14,511 nt of DNA from Eggerthellaceae bacterium (GCA_017459485.1 JAFUCW010000391.1:1-14511); one strand, 5' to 3'; counted from the first letter of the stretch, positions 1-8,207 are shown. Notes: generated from the sequence alone by a model not told the origin. Numbers and translations: made by a program.

Positions 1-3000
1 TGGGCCGTTGCCTTCTTGGTGGGCGTGGCTCCGGTGTACTTGGGCGTGGCGCCGTAGGCCAGCGTGTCGGTCTTGAGGACCTTGCCGTCGCCGTCCTTCC
101 AGGTGACCTTGTACTTGTTGGCGGCCCACTGCGCGTAGAGCGTGGAGTTGGCGGCGGGCACGGTGTAGGCGACCTTGTCGGCGTACTTGGTGCCGGTGCC
201 GTCCTTCTTGGTGTTCCAGCCCGCGAACGTGTAGCCCGTGCGCTTGAAGCCGTTGGCAGTCAGCTTGGGCTTCGCTCCGTAGGTGACCGTCTGCTTGGCG
301 GTGGAGCCACCGGTCGCGCCGTTGCCGTTGAAGGTGACCGTGTACTTGTTGGCGGTCCACTGCGCGTAGAGCGTGGCGTTGGCAGTAGGTACCGTGTAGG
401 CCGCCTTGTCGGCGTACTTCGTACCGGAGCCGTCCTTCTTGGTGTTCCAGCCATTGAAGGTGTAGCCCGTACGCTTGAACCCGTTGGCGGTCAGCTTCGG
501 CTTCGCGCCGTAGGTGACCGTCTGCTTGGCCGTAGAGCCGCTCGTGGCGCCGTTGCCGTTGAACGTGACCGTGTAGGTGTTCGCCTTCCAGGTGGCCGTA
601 TACGTCTTGTCACCCGTGGATCCCTTGGTAATCTTTACACTTGTTTGCGCTTTAGTACCGTTGCTTCCGGTCCAGCCGGCAAAGGCATACCCGGTCATGG
701 TGGGGTTTTTCAGCGTAAAGGCGTCCGATTCGATGGTATAGCTTGTTGGGTTGCCAGAAACTTTACCGCCTGCCAGCTTGTACGTAATCTTGTAGCTTAT
801 GGGTGCAAACTGTGCTGTCACGGTCAGGTTGCTCTTGATGCTGTCAAACGTCTTGTTCCATCCGGCAAAGGCGTAGCCTGTGCGCTGCCTAGGTGTGGGG
901 GCAGTGGCGGACTTCCCTTCGTAGACTTTTTCGCTCTTAAGCTGAATCTGGATGCCGTTTCTTTCTTCGACGAACTTTACTGTGTAGTAGTTGTCCCAAT
1001 GTGCATACACCGTAGTGTTCTTGGCAAGCATGGTGTCTGCGGTAATCTCCGTGCCGCCGGTTTTCGCAGTGTACCAACCCAGGAAATCCGCATTGGCCTT
1101 GGTCGGAGTAGGAAGCTCCACGCCTTCCAGCGTGCCACCATCGCCCGCCGTAATGCTGGCAGTTTTCACCGTGCCGCCATTGGCGTCGAACGTAAGCCGT
1201 GGCTTGAACACTACCCAGTGGTTATTAGGCGTGGTTTCCTCGCCCGTAAGCGGGTCTACGACGGTGTTGAACTTCAGATGATCGGGGTTGTCGGTGGTCA
1301 GCTTGACAACATGGTCCTTGCCTTCGATAAGCCCCTGGTTGCCATCGTTGTTTTCGAAGGGTTCGCCTTCGATCTCCTTGAGCGAATACGGCAGGGCAAC
1401 CTCGGTCAGATGACCTTCCTTGAAGGCACGGTTGCCAATCGTTTCGATGCCTTCCTCGAGCGTAAGCTTGGTAAGGGTCTGGGCCTTGAATGTGCCTTCG
1501 AAGGCTTCCGAGCTGATGTTCTTAACGCTGCCAGGTATCGTAAGCTCGGAGAGGTGGTGCAGATGGAATGCCTTGCGCCCGATCTTGGTTACGCTGTTGG
1601 GGATGACCAACTCTTCGAAGCGCGCGCCCGCAAAGGCCATTTCGCCGATTTCGGTGACAGACGTAGGAATGTTCAGCTCGGAAAGGCGGATGTTCATGCT
1701 AAAGCAACCCTGCGGAATGACCTTCAGGGTGTTGGGCAGCTGCAGGTCCACCAGGTAGTTGGCCGCGAATGAGCCATCGCCAAGGTTCACAACCTTTTCA
1801 GGCAACTGCATCGAACGGATGCGGTTTGCTTTGAATGCCGTCTCTCCGATGGTGGTCAGGTTCGGGGCGGTGCTGAAGGGCACTTCGGTCAGGTAGTTGT
1901 AGAGGAAGGCGTCCTTCTCTATTTCCACTAGGTCCTTGGGGAAGACCACGCTTTGCAGCCAGCGACCCGGCATGGGCTGACCTTCCTTGATGACCAGCTT
2001 GTCGTTGTAGTCGTACTTAGAATCGTCATAAGACACTTCATCGTCGGGGCTGCGGAAGGCGGATTCGCCAATGATGGTAATTGCCTTGCCGCCCGGCGTG
2101 CTGTCGGGAAGCACCAGGTCGTGGTTGGACAAACGCTTCACGCGACCCGCATCGCTCCAGCCGGTAATGGAGCCACGCGCTTCGTCGTAAGTGAAGTCGT
2201 CCATTTCCCAACCGGAGTTCGCCAGCTTGTCGTAGACCACCGTGTGGCCGGTGCCGTTTGTGACGACCTTGGCGTAGTCGCCCGTAGCGTTGGCCTGGTC
2301 TTCGACATTCGTGCGCAGGACGACCTTGGCGCCCGTGTCTTTGTTGCCAGAACCGAAGGCTTTTTCGTTCAGCGTGACAAGCGATGCAGGAAGTTCGATG
2401 GACTTGAGCAAACTGCCGTCGAAGGCGGCTTCGTCGATCGACTTCAAACCCGACCCCAGCTTGAGGCTTTCGAGCGTAGCGTCGTGATACGTGTTGTAGA
2501 AGCGGAAGGCGGACTTGCCGATAGTTTCGACGCTGTCGGGGATGACCAGCTCTTTGGTCTGGTGGTTCATGAACGCGTTAGCATCGATGGTCTTGACCGT
2601 GTCGGCAATGGCGATCGACGTGCTGAAGTTGCCCGCAAACGCCATACGCCCGATTTCTTCAACGCCGTCGGGGATGACAACGTTGTCCAGGTGCTGCGTG
2701 TTGAAAAGGGCTGCTGGGATGACCTTGATGCCAGCGGGCAGCTTTGCTTTCGTAATGTGCACTGCAGAGGCATCGGCTGCGGCAAACGCACCTTGACCCA
2801 GGGATGTTACGCTGTCGGGAATAGACACCTCGGTCAGTGGGGCGGCCTGGAAAGCTGACATGCCAATGGTGGTAAGCGTGTCGGGGAAATCGATTTTGGT
2901 AATGCCGTACTGCTCTCCCGCACCCGTCTGCGATCCGCCGCCAACTATCTTGCCCGCAAAGGCAAAGTTGCCAATCTCCTGCAACCGCGCAGGCAGCTTG

Positions 3001-5975
3001 ACGGTGGTTGGCAGCCAGAAGACAGTGTTGTAATCTTCGACAACGCCAAATGTGCCACGCATGCTTTCGCCCGGGCCGATGACGGTGATGTCTTCGCCCG
3101 TGGGCCCCACGTCGGGAATCTCCAGGTCCTGGTCAAGCTTCAGCTTGGCCTTACCTACGTCGGTCAGGCCAGTGACGGTAGTACCCGCTTCGTCGAACGT
3201 GAAGTGCTGGATGCCCCATGCGGCGAACTGCCCGGGCACGGTGCCAGCCATGAAGTCCTGGACGGTCGAGCCGCCTCCCGCGACCGTGCTCGACTTCGCA
3301 GCAGCACCTACCTTATCCAGGTCTGTGACATACATGAGCACCACGCCCGCAGGGTCTTCCACGCCTGTGTTGTTGGCAAAGGTGTTCGACCCCAGGGAAG
3401 CCACGTCGGTGGGCAACTGCAGGGACTGGAGCTGGTTGCCCTTGAAAGCCTCGTTGCCCAGCTGCAGCGGGAAGTCAGTAGCGTCAGGGAAGTTCGCAAG
3501 GATAAGCTCGTTGTTTTCAAACGCACGATCGTCCACCACCATGATGGTGGAGGGGAAGTTCGCCTTGGCAATCTTGTTGTCGGCGAACGCGTTTACGCCC
3601 ACCGCCAGCACGCCTTCGGGCAGATCGACGCGGGTAAGGGCGTTTTCCTTGAACGCATTGGCACCGATGAAGAAGTTGCCGCGCTGAGTAAGCTGCGCGT
3701 TCCAGGCACTCTTTTCGTTGGTCGCTTTCACACCTTCGGGCAACGTGACGGAAGTCAGTCCCTTGCCGGCGAACGCGTTGTCGGCGATGGCACAAATAGT
3801 GTTGCCTTCATCGTCCACAGCAGGGATGCGCAGGTCGGTCATGCCGCCTTCCAGCTTGGCCATGCCCTGTTCGGAAAAGCCGGTGACCGCATAGACGGAG
3901 CCGGAAAGCACGTCGGCGTCGTTGCCTACCGGATGCAGCGTGGCGGGCAGGTCGTACTGACCGTAAGTGAAGTCGTCGGCTACCCACTTGTCGTCACCCT
4001 TGTATAGCACGATATGCGAGTCGGTGGCACTGGGGAAGTTCACCTTGTCGGTGTATTGCGCATAGTCGGACACGAAGACCTTGGTAACGAGCACAGGATC
4101 GGTGCTTGGCCCTGTGTAGTCGTCGTTGGAGTATGCCTTCAAGAACATGTTGTCCGGGATGCTTTTGACTGTCGTAGGCAGGTCGACGCTTTCGATGATC
4201 TTGTTGCGGAACGCATAATCGCCGACAGTTTCCAGTCCTTCGTGCAAAACAAGTTCGCAAGGAGTCTTCAGGTAGTTCTTTGTGGAGAAGGCAAACCGGC
4301 CTATCTCCTTCACTGTCGAAGGAATCTCTATCTTGGTAAAGTTGTTGCCCGCAAACGCATTGGGCCCAATCTTGGTGATGCCTTCATGCAGCGTGATGGA
4401 AGTAAGGTTCTCCATCCAGTGCTTCGCGTCGCTGCAGCCGAATGCGCCAGAGGGGATCTCCGTCAGGCCCTTGGATAGGCCGATGCGCTCGAGCTTGGGG
4501 TTGGTGGCAAATGCGCCACCGCCCAATTCGGTGACGGTGTCGGGCAGCACCACAGCCGTCAGCTGGTTGTCCCTGAAAGCGGCCACGCCGATCTTTTGAA
4601 GCCCCAAGGGGAACTGCACGTCCTTCAAGCCCAGGTTGACAAAGGCGTTGTTGCCAATGGTTTGCAAGCCGTTGGGCAGCTGAACGCTGTCGAAGCCAAT
4701 GATCTCGGTGATGACGCCAGGATCTTCTTCGCTGCGAACAACTTCGCCGAACAGGCCACCGTCGGTGTTGGTGCTGTTGGCTATGTGCAGCACGGTCGTG
4801 CCGTCGGGCGTGCGGTCGGGTATGACCAGGTCCTTGTTTTCTGCGCGCTTGGCAATGCCGCTTTCAGACAGGCCCGTAACCGTATTCCCGTCGTAGGTGA
4901 AGTCGTTGGCATTCCACTTGGCGGCGTCGCCTCCGTCTGGTTGGTAGACCAGGCGCTGGTACCACGACTTGGTGGATTCGGTGGTCTTTTCAATGTGGTG
5001 GATACGATCCAGGTCGAACAGGGCAAGGTCGCCGCAGTACATATGCACGACGCCAAGAGGATAGCCGCTTTGCCGCAGCACTTCCTTGCGCGGGTTCGCG
5101 TCGGGGGTTTCCTCCATGCCGGGGTTCATGGCGAAGCTGAACTTGTTGATGACCGCCGTGAAGTCGGGAATGCGAACGCTCGTTATAAGATTGTCCGCGA
5201 AGGGCATGCCGTGCATCTCCATCTGGAAGTCCACCGTCACAGGGAAGTTCACCGTTGTGATCTTGTTGTTGGAGAAAGCAAGGTTTTCGATCCACCAGAT
5301 GGTGCGCCCGAACGACACTTCTTCCAACTGGTTGTTCTTGAAGGCGCTGGGAAGCACCGCGATGATGCCTGTGGGCAAGTCGACTTTCGTAAGGTCGTTC
5401 TTAGCGAACGCTTCGTCGAAGATGACGAAGTTGCCGCGCTTGGTCACACGGTGGGTGACCGTGTCGTCGTAGGGAATAAGCATGCCCGTGGGGAACTGCA
5501 CCGAAGTAAGCCCTTTGCCGTAGAACGCGCGCTTGCCCACGCCAACAAGCATGTTGCCTTCTGCGTCGGTGGAAGGCACGACAAGGTCGGTTTTGCCTGC
5601 AGCCAGCTTGGCTTCGCCTTGCTCGGACAGGCCTGCCACAACAGGGCCAGCGATGGAGAATTGGCGCGTGTAGTCGCAGCCATAGAGCAGCTTTTCTGCC
5701 TGGTCGAAAATGAAATCCGCGGTTTCCCAGGACTCGTCTGCCAAAGAGCTCTGGCCAAGGGACTGCTTGGGCGCGTTTGCTGTGGGCTGGTCGTCCCACC
5801 CAAGCGACAAGACAGTCGCACCCTGGGGGGTGGTTTGGGAAGCACCTTGGACGGCGTCCTGATCCCGCCCCACGACGTTCAAATCGCCATCGAGCGCGTA
5901 GGCGGGCAGTGGAGTGACGGAGAGCGCAAGCGAAAGTGCGACCGCCAGCAATTTCTTGGAAAAGCTCATTTTCAT
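1..5975 (-). CDS. Giant BspA-like surface protein (LRR_5 plus InlB B repeats), C-terminus outside window
   Basis: One frame stays open from about 5975 to the left edge (1991 codons), so the C-terminus and any wall anchor are not visible. Residues 1-27 form a Sec signal peptide: KK, a Leu/Ala/Val core, then AYA before LDGD. About 35-40 BspA-type leucine-rich repeats (LRR_5; cores like AFxxNxLxxVxLPxxVxxI) fill residues 110-1560. They fall in five blocks, opened near residues 87, 358, 668, 924 and 1260 by a DFTYD..(V/I)TGLSExGxAK..DLVIPD module. From residue 1594 (LTFDANGG) come about six InlB-type B repeats with GY.F.GW and Y.QW motifs. Such proteins are typically secreted adhesins or host- and matrix-binding proteins; the ligand here is unknown. 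Starts at 5981, 5975 and 5969 are possible; 5975 is preferred because GAGAG lies 6 nt upstream. The gene is divergent from the secreted-protein gene at 6387. Confidence 0.9.
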   Translation of the reverse strand, partial: MKMSFSKKLLAVALSLALSVTPLPAYALDGDLNVVGRDQDAVQGASQTTPQGATVLSLGWDDQPTANAPKQSLGQSSLADESWETADFIFDQAEKLLYGCDYTRQFSIAGPVVAGLSEQGEAKLAAGKTDLVVPSTDAEGNMLVGVGKRAFYGKGLTSVQFPTGMLIPYDDTVTHRVTKRGNFVIFDEAFAKNDLTKVDLPTGIIAVLPSAFKNNQLEEVSFGRTIWWIENLAFSNNKITTVNFPVTVDFQMEMHGMPFADNLITSVRIPDFTAVINKFSFAMNPGMEETPDANPRKEVLRQSGYPLGVVHMYCGDLALFDLDRIHHIEKTTESTKSWYQRLVYQPDGGDAAKWNANDFTYDGNTVTGLSESGIAKRAENKDLVIPDRTPDGTTVLHIANSTNTDGGLFGEVVRSEEDPGVITEIIGFDSVQLPNGLQTIGNNAFVNLGLKDVQFPLGLQKIGVAAFRDNQLTAVVLPDTVTELGGGAFATNPKLERIGLSKGLTEIPSGAFGCSDAKHWMENLTSITLHEGITKIGPNAFAGNNFTKIEIPSTVKEIGRFAFSTKNYLKTPCELVLHEGLETVGDYAFRNKIIESVDLPTTVKSIPDNMFLKAYSNDDYTGPSTDPVLVTKVFVSDYAQYTDKVNFPSATDSHIVLYKGDDKWVADDFTYGQYDLPATLHPVGNDADVLSGSVYAVTGFSEQGMAKLEGGMTDLRIPAVDDEGNTICAIADNAFAGKGLTSVTLPEGVKATNEKSAWNAQLTQRGNFFIGANAFKENALTRVDLPEGVLAVGVNAFADNKIAKANFPSTIMVVDDRAFENNELILANFPDATDFPLQLGNEAFKGNQLQSLQLPTDVASLGSNTFANNTGVEDPAGVVLMYVTDLDKVGAAAKSSTVAGGGSTVQDFMAGTVPGQFAAWGIQHFTFDEAGTTVTGLTDVGKAKLKLDQDLEIPDVGPTGEDITVIGPGESMRGTFGVVEDYNTVFWLPTTVKLPARLQEIGNFAFAGKIVGGGSQTGAGEQYGITKIDFPDTLTTIGMSAFQAAPLTEVSIPDSVTSLGQGAFAAADASAVHITKAKLPAGIKVIPAALFNTQHLDNVVIPDGVEEIGRMAFAGNFSTSIAIADTVKTIDANAFMNHQTKELVIPDSVETIGKSAFRFYNTYHDATLESLKLGSGLKSIDEAAFDGSLLKSIELPASLVTLNEKAFGSGNKDTGAKVVLRTNVEDQANATGDYAKVVTNGTGHTVVYDKLANSGWEMDDFTYDEARGSITGWSDAGRVKRLSNHDLVLPDSTPGGKAITIIGESAFRSPDDEVSYDDSKYDYNDKLVIKEGQPMPGRWLQSVVFPKDLVEIEKDAFLYNYLTEVPFSTAPNLTTIGETAFKANRIRSMQLPEKVVNLGDGSFAANYLVDLQLPNTLKVIPQGCFSMNIRLSELNIPTSVTEIGEMAFAGARFEELVIPNSVTKIGRKAFHLHHLSELTIPGSVKNISSEAFEGTFKAQTLTKLTLEEGIETIGNRAFKEGHLTEVALPYSLKEIEGEPFENNDGNQGLIEGKDHVVKLTTDNPDHLKFNTVVDPLTGEETTPNNHWVVFKPRLTFDANGGTVKTASITAGDGGTLEGVELPTPTKANADFLGWYTAKTGGTEITADTMLAKNTTVYAHWDNYYTVKFVEERNGIQIQLKSEKVYEGKSATAPTPRQRTGYAFAGWNKTFDSIKSNLTVTAQFAPISYKITYKLAGGKVSGNPTSYTIESDAFTLKNPTMTGYAFAGWTGSNGTKAQTSVKITKGSTGDKTYTATWKANTYTVTFNGNGATSGSTAKQTVTYGAKPKLTANGFKRTGYTFNGWNTKKDGSGTKYADKAAYTVPTANATLYAQWTANKYTVTFNGNGATGGSTAKQTVTYGAKPKLTANGFKRTGYTFAGWNTKKDGTGTKYADKVAYTVPAANSTLYAQWAANKYKVTWKDGDGKVLKTDTLAYGATPKYTGATPTKKATA
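120..581 (-). repeat. Tandem pair of 231-bp InlB-type B repeats
   Basis: Two direct copies of a 231-bp (77-residue) unit, 351-581 and 120-350, lie in frame within the BspA-like gene. By eye the encoded copies differ at about 8 of 77 residues, including NTYTVTF/NKYTVTF, TFNGW/TFAGW and GSGT/GTGT. A further diverged copy begins at 119 and runs toward the edge. Older, much less similar B repeats lie upstream in the protein (residues 1594-1798). The similarity points to recent duplication or gene conversion, and the array is a likely site of copy-number variation. Confidence 0.85.
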
Positions 5976-5981
5976 GACCAT

Positions 5982-5986
5982 CTCTC
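5982..5986 (-). promoter_or_regulatory. Shine-Dalgarno-like GAGAG for the BspA-like gene
   Basis: On the minus strand GAGAG directly precedes three closely spaced in-frame ATGs at 5981, 5975 and 5969. The spacing is 0, 6 and 12 nt respectively, which favours 5975. The match to the anti-SD is only moderate. Confidence 0.45.
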
Positions 5987-6017
5987 GACTAGTGAATAGG
6001 GTGCAGTAAAGAAAACT

Positions 6018-6037
6018 CAAGGTGTGCAGGCACCTTG
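6018..6037 (-). promoter_or_regulatory. Leader hairpin with T-rich tail, possible attenuator
   Basis: CAAGGTG (6018-6024) and CACCTTG (6031-6037) form a perfect 7-bp stem with a 6-nt loop. Read on the minus strand it is followed by AGTTTTCTTT and lies about 43 nt before the preferred ATG of the BspA-like gene. The arrangement resembles a weak intrinsic terminator inside the 5' leader. It could attenuate the gene or stop antisense transcription from the other side. Function is inferred from shape only. Confidence 0.35.
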
Positions 6038-6174
6038 CCGCAGAATAATGTGCTCACGTATTCAGTTGGTTGCCCACAGAGGCACCGATTGCTCCATCTC
6101 AAGGCAGATACAAATGGGCGTTTCGGTATAAACAGGATGCATAGTTGCAGATAGCATCAGTTTTTTAATTTGTT

Positions 6175-6209
6175 TGATTTTACAGCGACCAGGGGTTTTT
6201 GTAAAATCA
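6175..6209. promoter_or_regulatory. 10-bp inverted repeat in the divergent intergenic region
   Basis: TGATTTTACA (6175-6184) and TGTAAAATCA (6200-6209) are perfect inverted arms with a 15-nt spacer. The repeat lies between two divergent surface-protein genes in an AT-rich stretch and overlaps a possible plus-strand -35 element. An operator that controls both directions is plausible, but no regulator is identifiable here. Confidence 0.4.
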
Positions 6210-6226
6210 TGATCAGCAATTATAGC
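6199..6226 (+). promoter_or_regulatory. Candidate sigma-70-type promoter for the Ser/Asp-rich protein gene
   Basis: TTGTAA (6199-6204) and TATAGC (6221-6226) are separated by 16 nt. Each matches 4 of 6 consensus bases. It would place transcription start near 6233 and leave a leader of about 150 nt before the GTG at 6387. The match is weak, but it sits in the most AT-rich part of the region. Confidence 0.25.
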
Positions 6227-6386
6227 AGATGTATTGAATAGTATGCAATGCTTGCGTTTGGCACATGTGCGGCACTTGTGCGCCATGTCACGTATGCGGC
6301 ACGTCACTCGCGCGACATGCGAACGGCGAGCGCTGTACGTACGCAGTGCGCGAACAGCACGAACCCGAAAGGACCCTGTTGGCTCT
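6227..6386 (+). other. Palindrome-rich leader upstream of the Ser/Asp-rich protein gene
   Basis: This stretch has several short palindromes: GCACATGTGC (6261-6270), GTACGTAC (6335-6342) and a direct repeat TGCGGCAC (6268-6275, 6295-6302). The coding frame stays open back to a TTG at 6234, but the residues it would encode are Arg/Cys/His-rich and do not resemble a signal sequence. I therefore treat it as a structured untranslated leader, not coding sequence. Confidence 0.4.
6368..6373 (+). promoter_or_regulatory. AAAGGA ribosome binding site candidate for GTG 6387
   Basis: AAAGGA lies 13 nt before the GTG at 6387. The spacing is a little long, but no other in-frame start nearby gives a proper signal peptide, so this site helps decide the start. 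Confidence 0.4.
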
Positions 6387-8108
6387 GTGAATGGCAAGAG
6401 GAATCATATTTCTCCACGTGTGATAGGCGCTGCTGCGCTTGTGCTTTGCGGCGTGCTCGTGTCGTTTGCGCTCAACGCTGCGGTCGCCTCCGTTTCCATT
6501 CCGCTTCCTGGGCAAATCCTTGAAGAAACGTTCATCCTTGAAGGTGGAGACGCTCTCAACGCACCAGGATCTGCCGGCAGCTCTTCCAGCCAGGACGCGG
6601 ATGCAGTCGGCTCCGGGCAAGGTCAAAGCTCTTCAGGCGCATCTTCGGACGCAGGCGGCAGCGCTTCTTCCAAGACGGACGACGCTCAGGCATCTTCCGC
6701 ATCTGCGACAGAAGATAGTTCGACGCAGGGCGAATCAACCGAAAGCGAAAAAGCGCAAAATGCCCAGGCCCCCGCTGTCGACCCATCCTCGTATTCGATT
6801 ACCGAGCGTGCCGAAGACCCTGTTGTAATCGAAACCATCTATAACGACATGCCCGGACGCATGCAGGAAGGCACGGCCAGCAAGGCGGGTCAGACAGGTC
6901 AGGAGGGACCGGAGGATAGCTCTTCCTCTGCGAGCGACACTGCAAACGGCAAGAGCAAAAAGGATTCCAAGGAGACTGCCCCTGATGCATCTGGACATTC
7001 TTCATCAGAGAAGGACTCCAAGAACACGAGCAGCAACGCGCGCCCAAAACCAGATTCGTCAGGCAGCCAATCATCGCGTGACAAGGACGCATCAACGGAT
7101 GCTAGTGACAAGAACGCGCCTTCGGACAAAGGCACCGACAGAAACACGTCCCGGGACAAGGACTCTTCCGAGACGAGTGGCGACCGCACGTCAGACGACA
7201 CACAGTCGGACACCGGCTCCAATAAGACGGACCGAACGGACAACTCCGAAAAGACGGACAGCAGCTCTCGCAGCGGAAATGACGACAAGACGGACGGCGG
7301 CACCGGAAACTCCAGCAGCAAGAATCCGTCTCGGGACAGCGGGTCGTCCAGCAAGGTGACGGACGGCGGTTCGTCGAGCAGTTCGGGAGGGTCCAGCTCG
7401 GGAGGGTCCAGCTCGGGAGGGTCCAGTTCCCGTTCGGATGCGTCCTCGAGTTCCTCTTCGAGCGCCAAGCCTACGCCCAGCCCCGTCACTCCCGATCCCA
7501 AGCCTGAGCCTACGCCAAGCTCGGATTCCGATCCTACTCCAGATCCAGATCCGGATCCAGACCCTGATCCAGACCCCACACCCGACCCGGACCCAGAGCC
7601 GGAAGACAACCAGGACCCTGAACCGAACCCCGAACCCGAGCCCGACATCGTCTGGATCCCCGACAGATACGAAGACATTTATCACGAGGAAGAAGGCTAC
7701 TGGGACACGGTTCTTGTATCAAAGAATGTCAAGGTTATTTGCGGCGGCACCGACCATAACGAAGGCGACCCCCATTACCATGAAAAATATGGTGGACCCA
7801 GCCCTGTATTTGATGACTACCTGGGCTGGAAGGCGCATCAGGAAGCGTTCTTGACGGAAATGCGCAAAGAAGACCCTTATTACCAGTGTACGGGACGCCA
7901 CCGTCCGGCAGTGTACGTGTGCTTCTGCCCCGACGGCCATTCCACCCTTGCTCCACAAGACGAAAACATCACGGAAATCGTTTGCCCCGAATGCGGCGTC
8001 CGCTACGAAATCGAAAAGCCGCACCCCGAAACAGTCTGGTTCCAAACGAAGGAAGCCTACACCGAGCACATTCTTCTCGAGGAAGGCCATTGGGAGTACG
8101 CAAACTAG
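6387..8108 (+). CDS. Secreted Ser/Asp-rich stalk protein with Cys/His-rich C-terminal domain
   Basis: I do not recognise the family. From GTG 6387 the product has 573 residues. Residues 1-34 look like a Sec signal peptide or signal anchor: NGKRNHISPR, a hydrophobic core (12-29), then AVA before SVSIP. Residues about 45-365 are low complexity, rich in Ser, Asp, Lys, Thr and Gly, with three GGSSS units; residues about 366-420 are Pro/Asp/Glu repeats (PDPDPDP). This pattern suggests an extended stalk through the cell wall. The C-terminal 150 residues are different: six Cys and many His (VICGG, YQCTGRH, VCFCPDGHS, VCPECG), flanked by YHEEEGYWDT and LLEEGHWEY. Zinc binding is inferred from the Cys pairs. 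There is no LPXTG motif, so the N-terminus is the only visible anchor. An upstream TTG at 6234 would give 624 residues but no signal peptide at the N-terminus. Confidence 0.8.
   Translation: MNGKRNHISPRVIGAAALVLCGVLVSFALNAAVASVSIPLPGQILEETFILEGGDALNAPGSAGSSSSQDADAVGSGQGQSSSGASSDAGGSASSKTDDAQASSASATEDSSTQGESTESEKAQNAQAPAVDPSSYSITERAEDPVVIETIYNDMPGRMQEGTASKAGQTGQEGPEDSSSSASDTANGKSKKDSKETAPDASGHSSSEKDSKNTSSNARPKPDSSGSQSSRDKDASTDASDKNAPSDKGTDRNTSRDKDSSETSGDRTSDDTQSDTGSNKTDRTDNSEKTDSSSRSGNDDKTDGGTGNSSSKNPSRDSGSSSKVTDGGSSSSSGGSSSGGSSSGGSSSRSDASSSSSSSAKPTPSPVTPDPKPEPTPSSDSDPTPDPDPDPDPDPDPTPDPDPEPEDNQDPEPNPEPEPDIVWIPDRYEDIYHEEEGYWDTVLVSKNVKVICGGTDHNEGDPHYHEKYGGPSPVFDDYLGWKAHQEAFLTEMRKEDPYYQCTGRHRPAVYVCFCPDGHSTLAPQDENITEIVCPECGVRYEIEKPHPETVWFQTKEAYTEHILLEEGHWEYAN
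7383..7427 (+). repeat. Three tandem 15-bp units encoding a Ser/Gly repeat
   Basis: TCGGGAGGGTCCAGC occurs three times in a row (7383-7397, 7398-7412, 7413-7427; the last ends in T). Each unit encodes five residues of the Ser/Gly stalk, so copy changes by slippage would keep the frame. Confidence 0.85.
7525..7650 (+). repeat. Pro-Asp/Pro-Glu coding repeat
   Basis: A run of degenerate hexamers of the CCAGAT/CCGGAT/CCTGAT type encodes alternating Pro-Asp and Pro-Glu between the Ser-rich stalk and the C-terminal domain. Such segments are stiff, negatively charged wall-spanning spacers in many Gram-positive surface proteins. Confidence 0.8.
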
Positions 8109-8149
8109 TTGTCCCGTTCGGCTCACGAATGTGTACATATTTTCTTGTT
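8108..8149 (+). repeat. Two dispersed repeat modules also found near 14.35-14.51 kb
   Basis: GTTGTCCCGTTCGG (8108-8121) is the exact reverse complement of 14346-14359. The 22 bp at 8128-8149 (starts AATGTGTACATA, ends TTCTTGTT) are identical to 14486-14507 in the same orientation. Both modules lie in intergenic DNA, with the first base at the stop codon of the upstream gene. Confidence 0.85.
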
Positions 8150-8203
8150 AGTATGCGGCATTTCAGACAATTGTTATTCATTCCGCAAAAATATGTACAC
8201 ATT
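8128..8203. repeat. Inverted repeat with 16-bp perfect arms
   Basis: AATGTGTACATATTTT (8128-8143) pairs perfectly with AAAATATGTACACATT (8188-8203) around a 44-nt spacer. It lies between two convergent genes. It could be a REP or MITE-like palindrome or add to transcription termination. Confidence 0.7.
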
Positions 8204-8207
8204 TTAG

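Noticed and set aside
645..1772. Long plus-strand open frame of 375 codons, with similar ones at 1953-2858, 3204-4007 and 4596-5999
   Set aside because: All lie antisense to the LRR/InlB-repeat gene, whose minus-strand translation shows clear repeats and a signal peptide. The plus frames encode compositionally odd, repeat-mirroring sequences without recognisable domains.
6234..6386. N-terminal extension of the Ser/Asp-rich protein from TTG 6234
   Set aside because: The extra 51 residues are Arg/Cys/His-rich and would bury the good signal peptide that begins at GTG 6387.
6899..7678. Minus-strand frame with Gly-Ser repeats
   Set aside because: It is the complement of the Ser/Asp and Pro-Asp stalk; the repeats come from the plus-strand gene, which has a signal peptide and a structured C-terminal domain.
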